DNA of 64,000 bases from Rhizobium sp. L43 (GCF_002531725.1 NZ_NWSQ01000023.1:1-64000), one strand, 5' to 3'. Shown: positions 49,836-60,798, counted from the stretch's first letter. A program made the numbers and translations. The notes: a model not told the origin generated them from the sequence alone.

Positions 49836-49918
49836 TATGGCCTCCTTCAAAAGTGTTCAGCGATGGATGAAATAGGAATGCTGGGCTCCGCCCGATGGCG
49901 GAGCCGGATGCGATCAGG

Positions 49919-51097
49919 TCAGGCGGCAGCCTGAGCAAGCTGCGCCTTCTGGGTTTCGAAAGCCCAGGAAAGCCACGGCATCAGCTTCTGCATGTCGGAT
50001 GCCTCGATCGTGGCGCCGGCCCAGATGCGCAGGCCGGACGGCGCGTCGCGGTAGTGGCCGACGTCATAGGCGACGCCTTCCTTTTCCAGCAGGCCGACGA
50101 GACCCTTGGCGAAATTCGCCTGGCCGTCGTCGTCGAGAGCGCTCACGTCCTTATCGACGATCTTCAGGCAGACGGAGGTGTTGGAGGCCGTTTCCGCCTT
50201 GACGGCGAGATTGGCGATCCAGTCGTTTGCGGCGACGAAATCGTGGATGACCTTGGCATTGGCATCGGCGCGCGCAATCAGCGCCTTGAGGCCGCCGAGG
50301 CCCTTGGCCCAGACAAGCGCATCGATATAGTCCTCGACGCAGAGCATCGACGGCGTGTTGATCGTCTCGCCCTGGAAGATGCCTTCCGTCAGCTTGCCGC
50401 CCGAGGTCATGCGGAAGATCTTCGGCAGCGGCCAGGCGGGCGTGTAGGTGACCAGACGCTCAACGGCGCGCGGCGACAGAATGATGACGCCGTGCGCGCC
50501 CTCGCCGCCCAGAACCTTCTGCCAGGAGAAGGTGACGACATCGAGCTTGGCGAAATCGAGTTCCTGCGCAAAAGCGGCCGAGGTGGCGTCGCAGATCGTC
50601 AGGCCCTTGCGGTCGGCGGGAATGAAATCGGCGTTCGGTACGCGCACGCCCGAGGTGGTGCCGTTCCAGGTGAAGACCACGTCGCGGTCGAAATCGACGG
50701 CGGAGAGATCGGGAAGCTCGCCGTAACCGGCTTCGAGCTTGCGCACATCCTTGAGCTTCAGCTGCTTGACTACGTCGGTGACCCAGCCGGCGCCGAAGCT
50801 TTCCCAGGCGAGCATGTCGACGCCGCGTTCGCCGAGCAGCGACCAGAGCGCCATTTCGACGGCGCCGGTATCGGAGGCCGGAACGATGCCGATGCGGTAA
50901 TCCGCCGGCACGTCGAGAATTTCACGGGTAAGGTCGATGGCCTGCTTGAGTTTCGTCTTACCGACCTTCGCACGGTGCGAACGGCCAAGGGCCGCGTCGG
51001 AAAGGGCTTCGAGCGACCAACCGGGGCGCTTCGAGCAGGGGCCAGAAGAAAAATGGGTATTGTGCGGACGGATGTCCGGCTTTGCAGTCTTCGCCAT
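49919..51097 (-). CDS. serC: Phosphoserine aminotransferase
   Basis: The 392-residue pyridoxal-phosphate enzyme turns phosphohydroxypyruvate and glutamate into phosphoserine, the second step of serine synthesis. The cofactor Lys is probably in VTFSWQKVLGGEGAHGVIILSPRAVERL near residue 196; NTHFSSGPCSKRPGW opens the protein as in the alphaproteobacterial SerC subgroup, which differs from the E. coli type. It is the first gene of the serC-serA operon and is preceded by a conserved leader RNA. Confidence 0.95.
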   Translation of the reverse strand: MAKTAKPDIRPHNTHFSSGPCSKRPGWSLEALSDAALGRSHRAKVGKTKLKQAIDLTREILDVPADYRIGIVPASDTGAVEMALWSLLGERGVDMLAWESFGAGWVTDVVKQLKLKDVRKLEAGYGELPDLSAVDFDRDVVFTWNGTTSGVRVPNADFIPADRKGLTICDATSAAFAQELDFAKLDVVTFSWQKVLGGEGAHGVIILSPRAVERLVTYTPAWPLPKIFRMTSGGKLTEGIFQGETINTPSMLCVEDYIDALVWAKGLGGLKALIARADANAKVIHDFVAANDWIANLAVKAETASNTSVCLKIVDKDVSALDDDGQANFAKGLVGLLEKEGVAYDVGHYRDAPSGLRIWAGATIEASDMQKLMPWLSWAFETQKAQLAQAAA

Positions 51098-51150
51098 GAT
51101 GCTATCCTCTCAGATAGAAAGCCCTTCGTTGGGGAAGGGTGTCCCGCCGC
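51098..51150 (-). ncRNA. serC leader RNA motif
   Basis: Read on the minus strand the serC leader contains CCCTTC-loop-GAAGGG (51122-51139), then CTTT, then CTATC-loop-GATAG (51102-51117), ending at the start codon. Two adjacent hairpins of this kind right before serC match the serC RNA motif described in alphaproteobacteria. The second hairpin contains the GAGAGGA ribosome-binding region, so folding could control translation. The ligand or signal is unknown. Confidence 0.7.
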
Positions 51151-51235
51151 CGGGTGTATGGATAGCAGGCATCATAGTCAAGATCGAAGTGTCGCAGAGG
51201 GAGGATATTTTGACGCAGGTGAACTTGACGGCACG

Positions 51236-51265
51236 AAAAAGCCGCCCGGTTCGGGGCGGCTTTTT
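51236..51265 (-). terminator. Intrinsic terminator of the outer-membrane protein gene
   Basis: GCCGCCC (51241-51247) pairs with GGGCGGC (51254-51260) around GGTTCG; five A precede and five T follow on the plus strand, so it works in either direction. It lies 18 bases after the outer-membrane protein stop codon. Confidence 0.88.
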
Positions 51266-51282
51266 GATGTAGCGAATTGGAA

Positions 51283-52122
51283 TTACTTGTAGACCGGCTG
51301 CTGCAGCGGAATTTCCGGCGGCGGTTCATAGGCCACCGGCTGAGCGCAGCCACCGAACAGATAGCGGGCGCCGACGCGGGCTTCGTGGACGCTGAGACCC
51401 TTGTCGCGGCCAGGGCCGCCATTCTCGGCATAGCCGAACATGTTGCCGCCGTCGATATGCAGATAGCGGTAGCCGACATCGGCCTTGACGTTGCAGGTCA
51501 CGTCGATCGAGGCTCCGGCCATGAGCGCGTAGGTGAAGCGCCAGTTGCCCTTGCCGCCATGGGTGACCTGATCGTCGCAGAAGCTGCCGTCATCGGCGCA
51601 GGCAACGTTGCGCAGGTTCTTCCACTTCACGTAGGAACCACCGATACCGGCGCCGACATAAGGTGTCACGTAGCCATAGGTGCCGAGATCGACATAGGCG
51701 TTTGCAAGCAGCGTGTAGGCAGTCAGCGAAGAACGGTCGCTCGACGTGCAATCCACCAGCGGGAAGCCGCACTGCCCGGATGTCGAGCCCTTGAAATCAG
51801 CCTGCGTGAGATAGTCGAACGTCAGATCGGTACGCAGATAGCTGTTGATCTGATAACCGACACCGCCGCCGACCGTCCATGCGTCGTCGAGGTCGGCATC
51901 GTCGAAATCGACTTCCGTGGCGTTGCTGCCCTGGAAATAGCGGGCGCCGCGCAGATCGGTGAAGGCATAACCGACATCGCCGCGCAGGTACCAGCCGGTC
52001 GCTTCGCTGACCGTCACCTCGGGCGGCTGCTCCGGGATAGGCTCGGCAGGGGCGAGATCCGCGGAATAGGCGTTTGTCGCGATCAACAATGCGGCAAAGA
52101 TGCCGGACAAGCTTCTTTTCAT
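51283..52122 (-). CDS. Outer-membrane beta-barrel protein (Omp25/RopB-like)
   Basis: A 279-residue protein with a signal peptide (MKRSLSGIFAALLIATNAYSA) and an eight-strand-type outer-membrane barrel: TGWYLRGDVGYAF at the first strand, GGGVGYQINSYLRTDLTFDY in the middle, VTPYVGAGIGGSYVKW, and a final strand HEARVGARYLFGG. The tail after the barrel (about 20 residues ending QQPVYK) is Pro-rich. The type is common in Rhizobium and Brucella (Omp25/Omp31, RopB). It has four Cys outside the signal, probably in surface loops. ATG 52122 gives the signal peptide. Confidence 0.9.
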   Translation of the reverse strand: MKRSLSGIFAALLIATNAYSADLAPAEPIPEQPPEVTVSEATGWYLRGDVGYAFTDLRGARYFQGSNATEVDFDDADLDDAWTVGGGVGYQINSYLRTDLTFDYLTQADFKGSTSGQCGFPLVDCTSSDRSSLTAYTLLANAYVDLGTYGYVTPYVGAGIGGSYVKWKNLRNVACADDGSFCDDQVTHGGKGNWRFTYALMAGASIDVTCNVKADVGYRYLHIDGGNMFGYAENGGPGRDKGLSVHEARVGARYLFGGCAQPVAYEPPPEIPLQQPVYK

Positions 52123-52538
52123 GGATCCCACTCCAAAATCCCGTTGCGTCGGCAGGCTCAAGTCGCTGCCAATCTGGTACGCGTCGCATGGATAATGAAT
52201 GGGAAACGTTAAAAGCTGCTTAACCACGCTTGTTTACCGTATTTCTTCGATCTTCCTGAAGAGGAGCAGGGATCGCGGCATTGAAAATCCGGTCTGCAGT
52301 AACCATACGATCTACGGGAGCAATGCGCATAACGAAAAGCCAGCGCACTCGCACCGGCTCAGTTTGTTGACAAATCTCGTTCTCTACTCGACGTCATCCT
52401 CGGCCTTGTGCCGAGGATCTGCCGCACCAACTGCAGATGCTCGGGACAAGCCCGAGCATGACGAAAGAGGGGTTGGCCGGCTCCGTTAGCCGTCAGAGCC
52501 GGCGCTCCCGTACCGGCTTCGATAGTCTTTCTGAGCGA
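52123..52538. other. Intergenic region with a palindromic repeat and a hairpin
   Basis: I see no gene in this 416-base gap between the outer-membrane protein gene and the end of glmM. It contains the 72-base palindromic repeat listed separately and a hairpin GCCGGCTC (52477-52484) with GAGCCGGC (52497-52504), which could help end glmM transcription. The promoter of the outer-membrane protein gene should lie in the AT-richer part near 52190-52290. Confidence 0.5.
52393..52464. repeat. Rhizobial 72-base palindromic repeat
   Basis: The element begins CGTCATCCTCGG and ends CCCGAGCATGACG, with outer arms CGTCAT and ATGACG exactly complementary. Each half folds further (CCTCGGCCTTGTGCCGAGG, and GCTCGGGACAAGCCCGAGC). 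I recognise the pattern as a very common intergenic repeat of Rhizobium genomes; copy number was not counted. Confidence 0.75.
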
Positions 52539-53891
52539 TCAGGCGGCGGTCCGGACGTTCGAGATCGTGCCGATCAGCTCGTTGACGATGCGCTCGATCT
52601 GGGCGCGGTCGTCGCCTTCGGCCATGACGCGGATCAGCGGCTCGGTGCCCGAGGGGCGAATGACGAGACGACCGCTCTTGGCGAGCTCGGCTTCGGCATC
52701 GGCGATCGCCTTCTGCACCTGGATATCCTCCAGCGGCTTGCCGCCGCTGATGCGGACATTGCGCAGGAGCTGCGGCACCGGCTCGAAACGGCGGCAGACC
52801 TCGCTGACGGTCCGGCCGGTGCGCTTCACTGCGGCCAGGATCTGCAGCGCTGCGACGAGACCGTCGCCGGTCGTGCCGTAATCCGAGAGCACGATATGGC
52901 CGGACTGCTCACCGCCGACATTGTAATTGTGCTGGCGCATATGCTCGACGACGTAGCGGTCGCCGACTTTCGTGCGGGCAAGCGCCATGCCGCGCTCGTC
53001 GAGGAAGCGCTCGAGGCCGAGGTTGGACATGACAGTGGCAACGATGCCGTTGCCCCGCAGCTGCTGGCTCTCGGCCCAGCTTTCGGCAATGACGGCCATC
53101 AGCTGGTCGCCGTCGACGATCGAACCATTCTCGTCGATAATGATGACGCGGTCCGCGTCGCCGTCGAGCGCAATGCCGATATCGGCGCGCACCTCATCGA
53201 CCTTCTTCTGCAGCGCGACGGGGCTGGTGGAACCGCAATTGAGATTGATGTTGGTGCCGTTCGGCTCGTTGCCGATCGTCACGACATCAGCGCCCAGCTC
53301 CCACAGCACGGCGGGCGCCACTTTATAGGCGGCACCATTGGCGCAGTCGATCGCGATCCTCAGGCCCTGCAGCGTCACGTCGCGCGGCAAAGTCCGCTTG
53401 GCATGTTCGATGTAGCGGTCATGCACACCGTCGACGCGCTTGGCGCGGCCGATATCATCGGATTTGGCGAGCTGCGCATTCAGGTCCTTTTCGAGCAGGT
53501 CCTCGATCTCGGATTCGAGCTCGTCTGAAAGCTTGTAGCCGTCGGGCCCGAAGAGTTTGATGCCGTTATCCTCGTAGGGATTGTGCGAAGCCGAGATCAT
53601 CACGCCGATATCGCAGCGCAGCGAGCGCGTCAGCATGGCGACGGCGGGTGTCGGGATCGGGCCGAGAATGAAGGCGTCGAGGCCGGCGGCGGTGAAGCCC
53701 GCGACCATGGCATTCTCAAGCATATAACCGGAAAGGCGCGTATCCTTGCCGATGACGACACGGTGGCGGTGGTTGCCACGGCGGAAGATCGTGCCGGCGG
53801 CAATGCCGACCCGCATCGCGAGATCCGGCGTCATCGGGAAGACGTTGGATTGGCCGCGAATGCCGTCGGTCCCGAAATAGCGTCTCTTCAT
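52539..53891 (-). CDS. glmM: Phosphoglucosamine mutase
   Basis: The 450-residue enzyme interconverts glucosamine 6-phosphate and 1-phosphate for peptidoglycan and lipopolysaccharide precursors. The phosphoserine is S102 in MISASHNPYEDNGIKLF; the metal loop ALDGDADRVIIID lies near 242, the sugar loop GEQSGHI near 328, and the phosphate loop RPSGTEPLIRVMAEGDD near 420. ATG 53891 follows GGAG. It is separated from ftsH by a terminator, so it has its own promoter in the 180-base gap. Confidence 0.96.
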   Translation of the reverse strand: MKRRYFGTDGIRGQSNVFPMTPDLAMRVGIAAGTIFRRGNHRHRVVIGKDTRLSGYMLENAMVAGFTAAGLDAFILGPIPTPAVAMLTRSLRCDIGVMISASHNPYEDNGIKLFGPDGYKLSDELESEIEDLLEKDLNAQLAKSDDIGRAKRVDGVHDRYIEHAKRTLPRDVTLQGLRIAIDCANGAAYKVAPAVLWELGADVVTIGNEPNGTNINLNCGSTSPVALQKKVDEVRADIGIALDGDADRVIIIDENGSIVDGDQLMAVIAESWAESQQLRGNGIVATVMSNLGLERFLDERGMALARTKVGDRYVVEHMRQHNYNVGGEQSGHIVLSDYGTTGDGLVAALQILAAVKRTGRTVSEVCRRFEPVPQLLRNVRISGGKPLEDIQVQKAIADAEAELAKSGRLVIRPSGTEPLIRVMAEGDDRAQIERIVNELIGTISNVRTAA

Positions 53892-54072
53892 CTGCACTCC
53901 TGCGTTTCGCGCGCCATTCAAGGCAGCGCATCCTTTCAAGCGAATCCGGCTTCAATGGGATGTCGTCAATCCAGAAGCGTGATTCATGCTTGCCTCAATT
54001 CAGCGGAATGCCACAAAATGCGGCGATCGGCACGTAAATTAGCAAGAAAAATGATTATATCCCGTTACCAAT

Positions 54073-54107
54073 AAAAAGGCCGGATCTCCCGCCTGGGAAA
54101 TCCGGCC
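54073..54107 (-). terminator. Intrinsic terminator of ftsH
   Basis: GGCCGGAT (54078-54085) pairs with ATCCGGCC (54100-54107), with an inner CCC-GGG stem around GCCT. Read on the minus strand, five T follow the stem. It lies 26 bases after the ftsH stop codon. Confidence 0.85.
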
Positions 54108-54132
54108 GCCTCATTCAAGTTGGTGCCCCGGT

Positions 54133-56064
<1,932 letters not shown>

Positions 56065-56161
56065 TGAACTCCCCAGCACTGGAACAGCCGCCTCATGGCG
56101 ACCGTCTTATTCTTCTCTAACATAGGGTTGCGCCGTGCGATTGCCAAGGCGATCCCCCAGG

Positions 56162-57616
56162 TCAGATGGTTTTTCCGTCAATACTTCTTAAAGGCGGCCT
56201 CGCATAGGGCGCCATCGCGAAAACCGCCGAAAGCCTGTTGGCAAAGATGAAATCAAATCGTGTCAAAAAGCGGTCGAAGGGTGCGAAATAGGGCGTGAGG
56301 TCGACCCTACGGACGGATTCCTCGGATAAAGGGGCTCCTTCGGCGGTTAAAGCCGGCGCGGAGGCGACGGCGCGCTTCCATGCCGCCTTGGGAAGGCGCT
56401 CAATATGATCCTCCCTCATTCCTGTGCTCGTCACAGGAATCCAGCCACCGCGCGCGGTGATTGACTCAATAAAGCGTGAAGGGTCTTTCGCGCCCAAGGA
56501 CTTGGGCGCGCTGGATTCCTGTGACAAGCACAGGAATGAGGGAGCGCATGTTGCAGCCGCCTCGACTTCAATTGAAACGGTCGATCCATTCCACGCATAA
56601 AACCTTCCATCCCAAACCCCGGCCTCTCCCGGCTGCAATACCAGCGGCACCATCCCCCGGCTCTCGCGCGTGAGATAAAGCCCGTCACGCCTGAAATCGA
56701 AAACCACTCTGCCGGCGGTCATCCGTCCCGGTTCGCTGCCGGTGGCGAATGCAAGGATACGCTCCATATGCGCCCTCCCCGGCGCAAACGGCTGTCCGCC
56801 GAAAACAGCCGTCAGGCGCCCAAGCGCATAATCGAGGACGGCCCGATCCTGCCGCAGCCCATCAGGCATCACTTGCCCGAGCAGACCGCGGTGAAGCCTG
56901 AAATGGCGATCGAGCCATTCGGCGCCGCCGGACGACAGAGCCAACCGCTCCGCCCAGGCCGCACGAATATCCTTCTGCGCCGATGTATCGGCCGAAAGCA
57001 GCCGGCGCGTCCGCACGCGCTCATACTTCATGTCCTCGTTGCTGGGATCGTCGATCCACCCCGCGCCTCGCTCTCTCAGGAAAGCGCGGACATCTGCCCG
57101 GGTGGAAAAAAGAAGCGGCCGTAAAATCCAGAAACGTCGGTCGAAGAGCACCGCATCGGCAATACCCGTCGAAACCTGCTCTGTCCGCATGCCGAGCATG
57201 GCAAGTGTTTCGCGCTGGTCATCGAATGTGTGGCCGGTGACGATGAGATCGGCGTCGAATGCTTTCGCTGCCTCGGCCAGAAGGGCATAGCGCGCCTCGC
57301 GGGCCGCAGCCATGATGCCGGTTTTCGGCTTGTCGCCCTGCCAGACCAGGGTGGTGTGGGGAATGCCGCGCGATGCGCAGAGGGCTGCGACGTCTCGCGC
57401 CTCGTCTGCGGAACCGGCGCGCAACGCATGGTCGACGGTTGCAGCGCATAGGGAAATCTTGAGATGGGGCGCGGCCTTCACGGCTTCATCGAGAAGGAGA
57501 AGCAGGCCGGTCGAATCGCTGCCGCCCGAGATCGCGACGAGGATGCGCGCGGGGCTTTGAAGCGAGTTAAGAAACTGGAGGGTCGCCTGTTGCGGCGACG
57601 GGGCTTCCGGTGACAT
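56162..57616 (-). CDS. tilS: tRNA(Ile)-lysidine synthase
   Basis: The 484-residue enzyme adds lysine to C34 of tRNA-Ile(CAT) so that it reads AUA. The PP-loop ISGGSDSTGLLLLLDE begins near residue 29; CAATVDHALRAGSADEARDVAALCASRGIPHTTLVW and IVTGHTFDDQRETLAML follow, His-Thr-x-Asp-Asp standing for the usual HxxDD. Residues about 357-401 (from APSFLCLSQES to IPVTSTGMRE) are encoded by a palindromic repeat of intergenic type lying in frame, which makes the C-terminal part longer than usual. The frame stays open through it. The gene follows cpoB with 11 bases between. Confidence 0.92.
   Translation of the reverse strand: MSPEAPSPQQATLQFLNSLQSPARILVAISGGSDSTGLLLLLDEAVKAAPHLKISLCAATVDHALRAGSADEARDVAALCASRGIPHTTLVWQGDKPKTGIMAAAREARYALLAEAAKAFDADLIVTGHTFDDQRETLAMLGMRTEQVSTGIADAVLFDRRFWILRPLLFSTRADVRAFLRERGAGWIDDPSNEDMKYERVRTRRLLSADTSAQKDIRAAWAERLALSSGGAEWLDRHFRLHRGLLGQVMPDGLRQDRAVLDYALGRLTAVFGGQPFAPGRAHMERILAFATGSEPGRMTAGRVVFDFRRDGLYLTRESRGMVPLVLQPGEAGVWDGRFYAWNGSTVSIEVEAAATCAPSFLCLSQESSAPKSLGAKDPSRFIESITARGGWIPVTSTGMREDHIERLPKAAWKRAVASAPALTAEGAPLSEESVRRVDLTPYFAPFDRFLTRFDFIFANRLSAVFAMAPYARPPLRSIDGKTI
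56411..56544. repeat. Palindromic repeat inserted within tilS
   Basis: Two 35-base arms (56411-56445 and 56510-56544) are complementary at 34 of 35 positions. Each arm contains its own hairpin, ATTCCTGTG with CACAGGAAT, and the middle holds CGCGCCCAAG (56489-56498) with CTTGGGCGCG (56501-56510). The whole 134-base unit has the form of rhizobial intergenic palindromic elements, yet lies inside the tilS reading frame. Confidence 0.88.
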
Positions 57617-57627
57617 GCCGGAAGACC

Positions 57628-58617
57628 TTAGCAGGCGAGGCGCTTCTGCTCGCTCGCAACCTTGCTGATGACGGCACGCGAAGCCTTCGGATAACGCTTC
57701 GAGACTTCGCGCAACGTCGCGCAGGCCGTCTCCTTGTTGTCGAGAGCGGCAAGCGACATGCCAAGCTTCAACAGCATTTCCGGCGCCTTTTCGGAGGTAC
57801 CGTATTTCTGGTGCGCATTGAGGAAGGTTTTGGCCGCCTCATTATACTTGCCCTGCGAATAGAGCGCTTCGCCAAGCCAGAAATTGGCGTCCGCCGCCCG
57901 CGCGCTGCTCGGGTAGCGGGTGATGTACTGCGTGAATTCCTGTTCGGCCGTGCTGTAATCGCCGGACAAGACGTGGCCATAGGCGGCCTTGTACTGGTCC
58001 GCCTCACCGCCGAGCGAGGCGGTCTGCTGCGGCGCTTTGGGGTTGGCATCGGGAATCGGCCCGGAACCGATTGTGGCATTATCGTCGACAGTTCCGCCGA
58101 TCGGATTGCCGTTCTGATCGAAATCGATCGAGCCGAGCTCTTTCGGCGGCTGGCCGAGGCCGCTATTCTCAGCCACGCCGGCGGAGGGACCCGTTTCGGC
58201 TCCCTGCGGCGCTTGGATCACCTTGGCGATATCGTCGCCGCCCGAAGCTGCCGGAGCGGGATCGGTCTCGCTCTTCTTGACGGGAGCCTTGGCACCGCCG
58301 CCGCCGGAACCCGTCTTTTCAAGCTGCTGGAAGCGGAATTCATTGTCTTCCTGCTGCTTGCGGATCGTCTCCTGCATCTGCAGCAGCTGAAAGCTCATCT
58401 CCTCGATCCGCCCGTTCAGCTGTCGCAACTGCTCTTCGAGCTGCTGCACGCGGACCTCGGCGTCGCCGCTCTGCACTTTGACGACAGGCGGCGCCGCCTG
58501 GTTTTCCGTGGATCGCTCGCCGAGATGCAGCCCAAAGAACGAGGCGGAATAGGCCGCCCGTTCGCTCCCGGTCACAGCCGCGAGGCACAGCATGCCTGCC
58601 ACGACAAGTTTCTTCAT
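57628..58617 (-). CDS. cpoB: Cell-division coordinator CpoB (YbgF), TPR protein of the Tol-Pal system
   Basis: A 329-residue periplasmic protein with a signal peptide (MKKLVVAGMLCLAAVTGS), an N-terminal trimerising coiled coil (about 45-95: VQQLEEQLRQLNGRIEEMSFQLLQMQETIRKQQEDNEF), a low-complexity linker, and C-terminal TPR repeats (from about 205: YKAAYGHVLSGDYSTAEQEFTQYITRYPSSARAADANFWLGEALYSQGKY). This is the standard CpoB layout; it couples Tol-Pal to septal peptidoglycan synthesis. ATG 58617 gives the signal peptide. It follows pal after 160 bases. Confidence 0.95.
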   Translation of the reverse strand: MKKLVVAGMLCLAAVTGSERAAYSASFFGLHLGERSTENQAAPPVVKVQSGDAEVRVQQLEEQLRQLNGRIEEMSFQLLQMQETIRKQQEDNEFRFQQLEKTGSGGGGAKAPVKKSETDPAPAASGGDDIAKVIQAPQGAETGPSAGVAENSGLGQPPKELGSIDFDQNGNPIGGTVDDNATIGSGPIPDANPKAPQQTASLGGEADQYKAAYGHVLSGDYSTAEQEFTQYITRYPSSARAADANFWLGEALYSQGKYNEAAKTFLNAHQKYGTSEKAPEMLLKLGMSLAALDNKETACATLREVSKRYPKASRAVISKVASEQKRLAC

Positions 58618-58777
58618 ATGTATCGTCCTGTCCCAGTGATTCTTCGCACCTCGATGGCACGAACAGGAGATTTTTCCAATTGCTTTCAAAAAGCAACGGA
58701 GTCTGGCCAAAGTGTGGTCAAAAAGAAAAGGCGGCCCCTGCAGGGACCGCCTTCCGAAAGCGAACTGTATCGGCAAA

Positions 58778-59314
58778 TTACATGCCGGCGCCGCCGAGAA
58801 CCGTGACCGCGCGGCGGTTCTGCGACCAGCAGGAAATATCGTCGCAGACGGCGACCGGACGTTCCTTGCCGTAGGAAATCGTCTTCAGGCGCTGCGCCGG
58901 AACGCCGCGCGAAGCGAGATAATCCTTGGCGGCAGCCGCACGGCGGGCGCCGAGCGCGAGGTTGTATTCACGCGTACCGCGTTCGTCGGCATGGCCTTCG
59001 ACGGTGATCTGGTAGTTCGGGTAGCGGGCGAGCCACTGGGCCTGACGGTCGAGCGTCTGCGAGGCATCGGCACGGATCGACGAGGAGTCGGTATCGAAGA
59101 AGATGCGGTCGCCGACATTGACCGTGAAGTCCTGGGCCGAGCCCGGCGTAGCGGCACCACCTGCACCGGCGCCGCCGAGGCCGAGATCACCGGCGCTGTT
59201 CGGCGGCTTCTTGGCGCAGCTCGCGAGAGCGAGACCGGCGATCAGCGCGATCATGACGGGGTTGCGGGCGAAATTCTGCATGCGGCTCATTGCCGGGGTG
59301 TGAATTCGGCTCAT
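58778..59314 (-). CDS. pal: Peptidoglycan-associated lipoprotein Pal
   Basis: A 178-residue outer-membrane lipoprotein: signal peptide with lipobox LALASC, a short Gly/Ala-rich linker and an OmpA-like peptidoglycan-binding domain (FTVNVGDRIFFDTDSSSIRADASQTL, then ITVEGHADERGTREYNLALGARRAAAAKDYL). ATG 59314 is preceded by AAGGAG and gives the signal peptide; MSRMQNF a few codons later is an alternative start. Pal is the outer-membrane anchor of the Tol-Pal system. Two Cys near the C-terminus (VCDDISCWSQNRR) may form a disulfide. Confidence 0.96.
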   Translation of the reverse strand: MSRIHTPAMSRMQNFARNPVMIALIAGLALASCAKKPPNSAGDLGLGGAGAGGAATPGSAQDFTVNVGDRIFFDTDSSSIRADASQTLDRQAQWLARYPNYQITVEGHADERGTREYNLALGARRAAAAKDYLASRGVPAQRLKTISYGKERPVAVCDDISCWSQNRRAVTVLGGAGM

Positions 59315-59465
59315 GGCCGGGTCTCCTTGCGATTTCAGGGTTTCCAGACAGTAACCGCACTCGGTTAACCGCCCCTCAATGACTATGGTTAACAATTTAC
59401 TGATTTGTCCCGTAGTCGCCCGGTTTTCATGACTTTGGGGCGACATGAAGGCATTGCCGCGCCTG

Positions 59466-60776
59466 CTATTCCATCAGCGGCGACCAAGCCGGGTCGGAAC
59501 CATAGCTCGGCGTCTTCACGAGCTGCTCGTTGTAACCGGTCAGATCGATCGAATAGAGCTGCGGACCGCCCGACCCCGCCGCCTGGCGGAAGAACATCAG
59601 CACGCGGCCGTTCGGCGCCCAGGTCGGGCCCTCATTGTGGAAGCCGGTCGTCAGGATGCGCTCGCCCGAACCATCCGGCTTCATCACGCCGATCGAGAAC
59701 TTGCCGCCGGCCTGCTTGGTGAAGGCGATGAGATCGCCGCGCGGCGACCAGACCGGCGTCGAATAGGAGCCGTCGCCGAAGGAAATACGCGTCTGGCCGG
59801 AACCATCGGCGTTCATCACGTAGATCTGCGGCTTTCCGCCGCGGTCGCTTTCGAAGCTGACACGCGCGCCGTCGGGGGAATAGGAAGGCGAAGTGTCGAT
59901 CGCCGCCGTCGAGGTCAGGCGTGTTGTCGTGCGCGAGCGCAGGTCCATCGTATAGATGTTGGAATTGGCATCCTGCTGCAGGCTCATGATCACCTTCTGC
60001 CCATCCGGCGAAAAGCGCGGCGAGAAGGTCATTCCAGGAAAATTGCCGACGACCTCGCGCTGCCCGGTTTCGAGCTGCAGCAGATAGACCCGCGGCTGTT
60101 GGTTGGCAAAGGACATGTAGGTGACTTCCTGCCGGCTCGGAGAGAAGCGCGGCGTCAGCACGAGATCGCTGCCGTCAGTCAGCATGCGCACGTTAAAGCC
60201 GTCCTGATCCATGATCGCCAGCTGGCGCTTGCGCTGCTGCTTGGTGCCGGATTCGGAGACGAAAACGACACGGGTGTCGAAATAGCCTTCCTCACCAGTG
60301 ATCTGCTTGTAGATCGCATCGGCGATGATGTGCGCCACACGCCGCCAGTTCTCCGGCTGCGTATAGAATTGCTGACCAGACATCTGCTGTCCGGCAAAGG
60401 TATCCCAGAGGCGGAATTCGGCGCGAAGTCGGCCATCAGCCTCCTGGGTAACGCGGCCAGTCACCAAAGCCTGAGCATTGATGACCTTCCAGTCTTCGAA
60501 GCGCGGTGCAGCGTCCGGATTGGAGATCTTCTCGATGAAGGCCGTCTTATTGATCGGTGCAAACAGACCGGATCGCTGCAGGTCGGCAGCAATGACCTGC
60601 GAGACCTGCGCGCCCATATCACCTTGCAGGAAGTCCGTCACCGCGATCGGCAGCGGCTGGATATTACCCTTGTTGATATTGAGCTCGACAAGAGCGTTCG
60701 CCGGAGTCGTAAAGGCTGCGGCCCCGACCAGGCCGGCGACGACCATCAGGGCGCGGATGAGGGAACACTTGACCAT
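59466..60776 (-). CDS. tolB: Tol-Pal system periplasmic protein TolB
   Basis: A 436-residue periplasmic protein with a signal peptide (residues 1-28, ending PANA), an N-terminal alpha/beta domain (LVELNINKGNIQPLPIAVTDF on) and a C-terminal six-bladed propeller with repeated motifs such as FSPDGQKVIMSL, YSPDGARVSFESD and WSPRGDLIAFT. It shuttles between Pal and TolA. ATG 60776 was preferred over a GTG seven codons earlier because it gives a normal signal peptide. An orphan TolA-like tail lies in the gap before it. Confidence 0.96.
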   Translation of the reverse strand: MVKCSLIRALMVVAGLVGAAAFTTPANALVELNINKGNIQPLPIAVTDFLQGDMGAQVSQVIAADLQRSGLFAPINKTAFIEKISNPDAAPRFEDWKVINAQALVTGRVTQEADGRLRAEFRLWDTFAGQQMSGQQFYTQPENWRRVAHIIADAIYKQITGEEGYFDTRVVFVSESGTKQQRKRQLAIMDQDGFNVRMLTDGSDLVLTPRFSPSRQEVTYMSFANQQPRVYLLQLETGQREVVGNFPGMTFSPRFSPDGQKVIMSLQQDANSNIYTMDLRSRTTTRLTSTAAIDTSPSYSPDGARVSFESDRGGKPQIYVMNADGSGQTRISFGDGSYSTPVWSPRGDLIAFTKQAGGKFSIGVMKPDGSGERILTTGFHNEGPTWAPNGRVLMFFRQAAGSGGPQLYSIDLTGYNEQLVKTPSYGSDPAWSPLME

Positions 60777-60798
60777 GTCAAACAAGCCTTTCAGCACT

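Noticed and set aside
48216..49934. A very long open frame (572 codons) on the plus strand
   Set aside because: It lies exactly opposite serA and reflects the GC-rich third codon positions of that gene; no ribosome binding site or recognisable domain.
49895..51292. A 465-codon open frame on the plus strand
   Set aside because: It is antisense to serC, which is unmistakable; composition is that of a shadow frame.
52199..52489. A 96-codon open frame in the gap before the outer-membrane protein gene
   Set aside because: It runs through a palindromic repeat and has no ribosome binding site.
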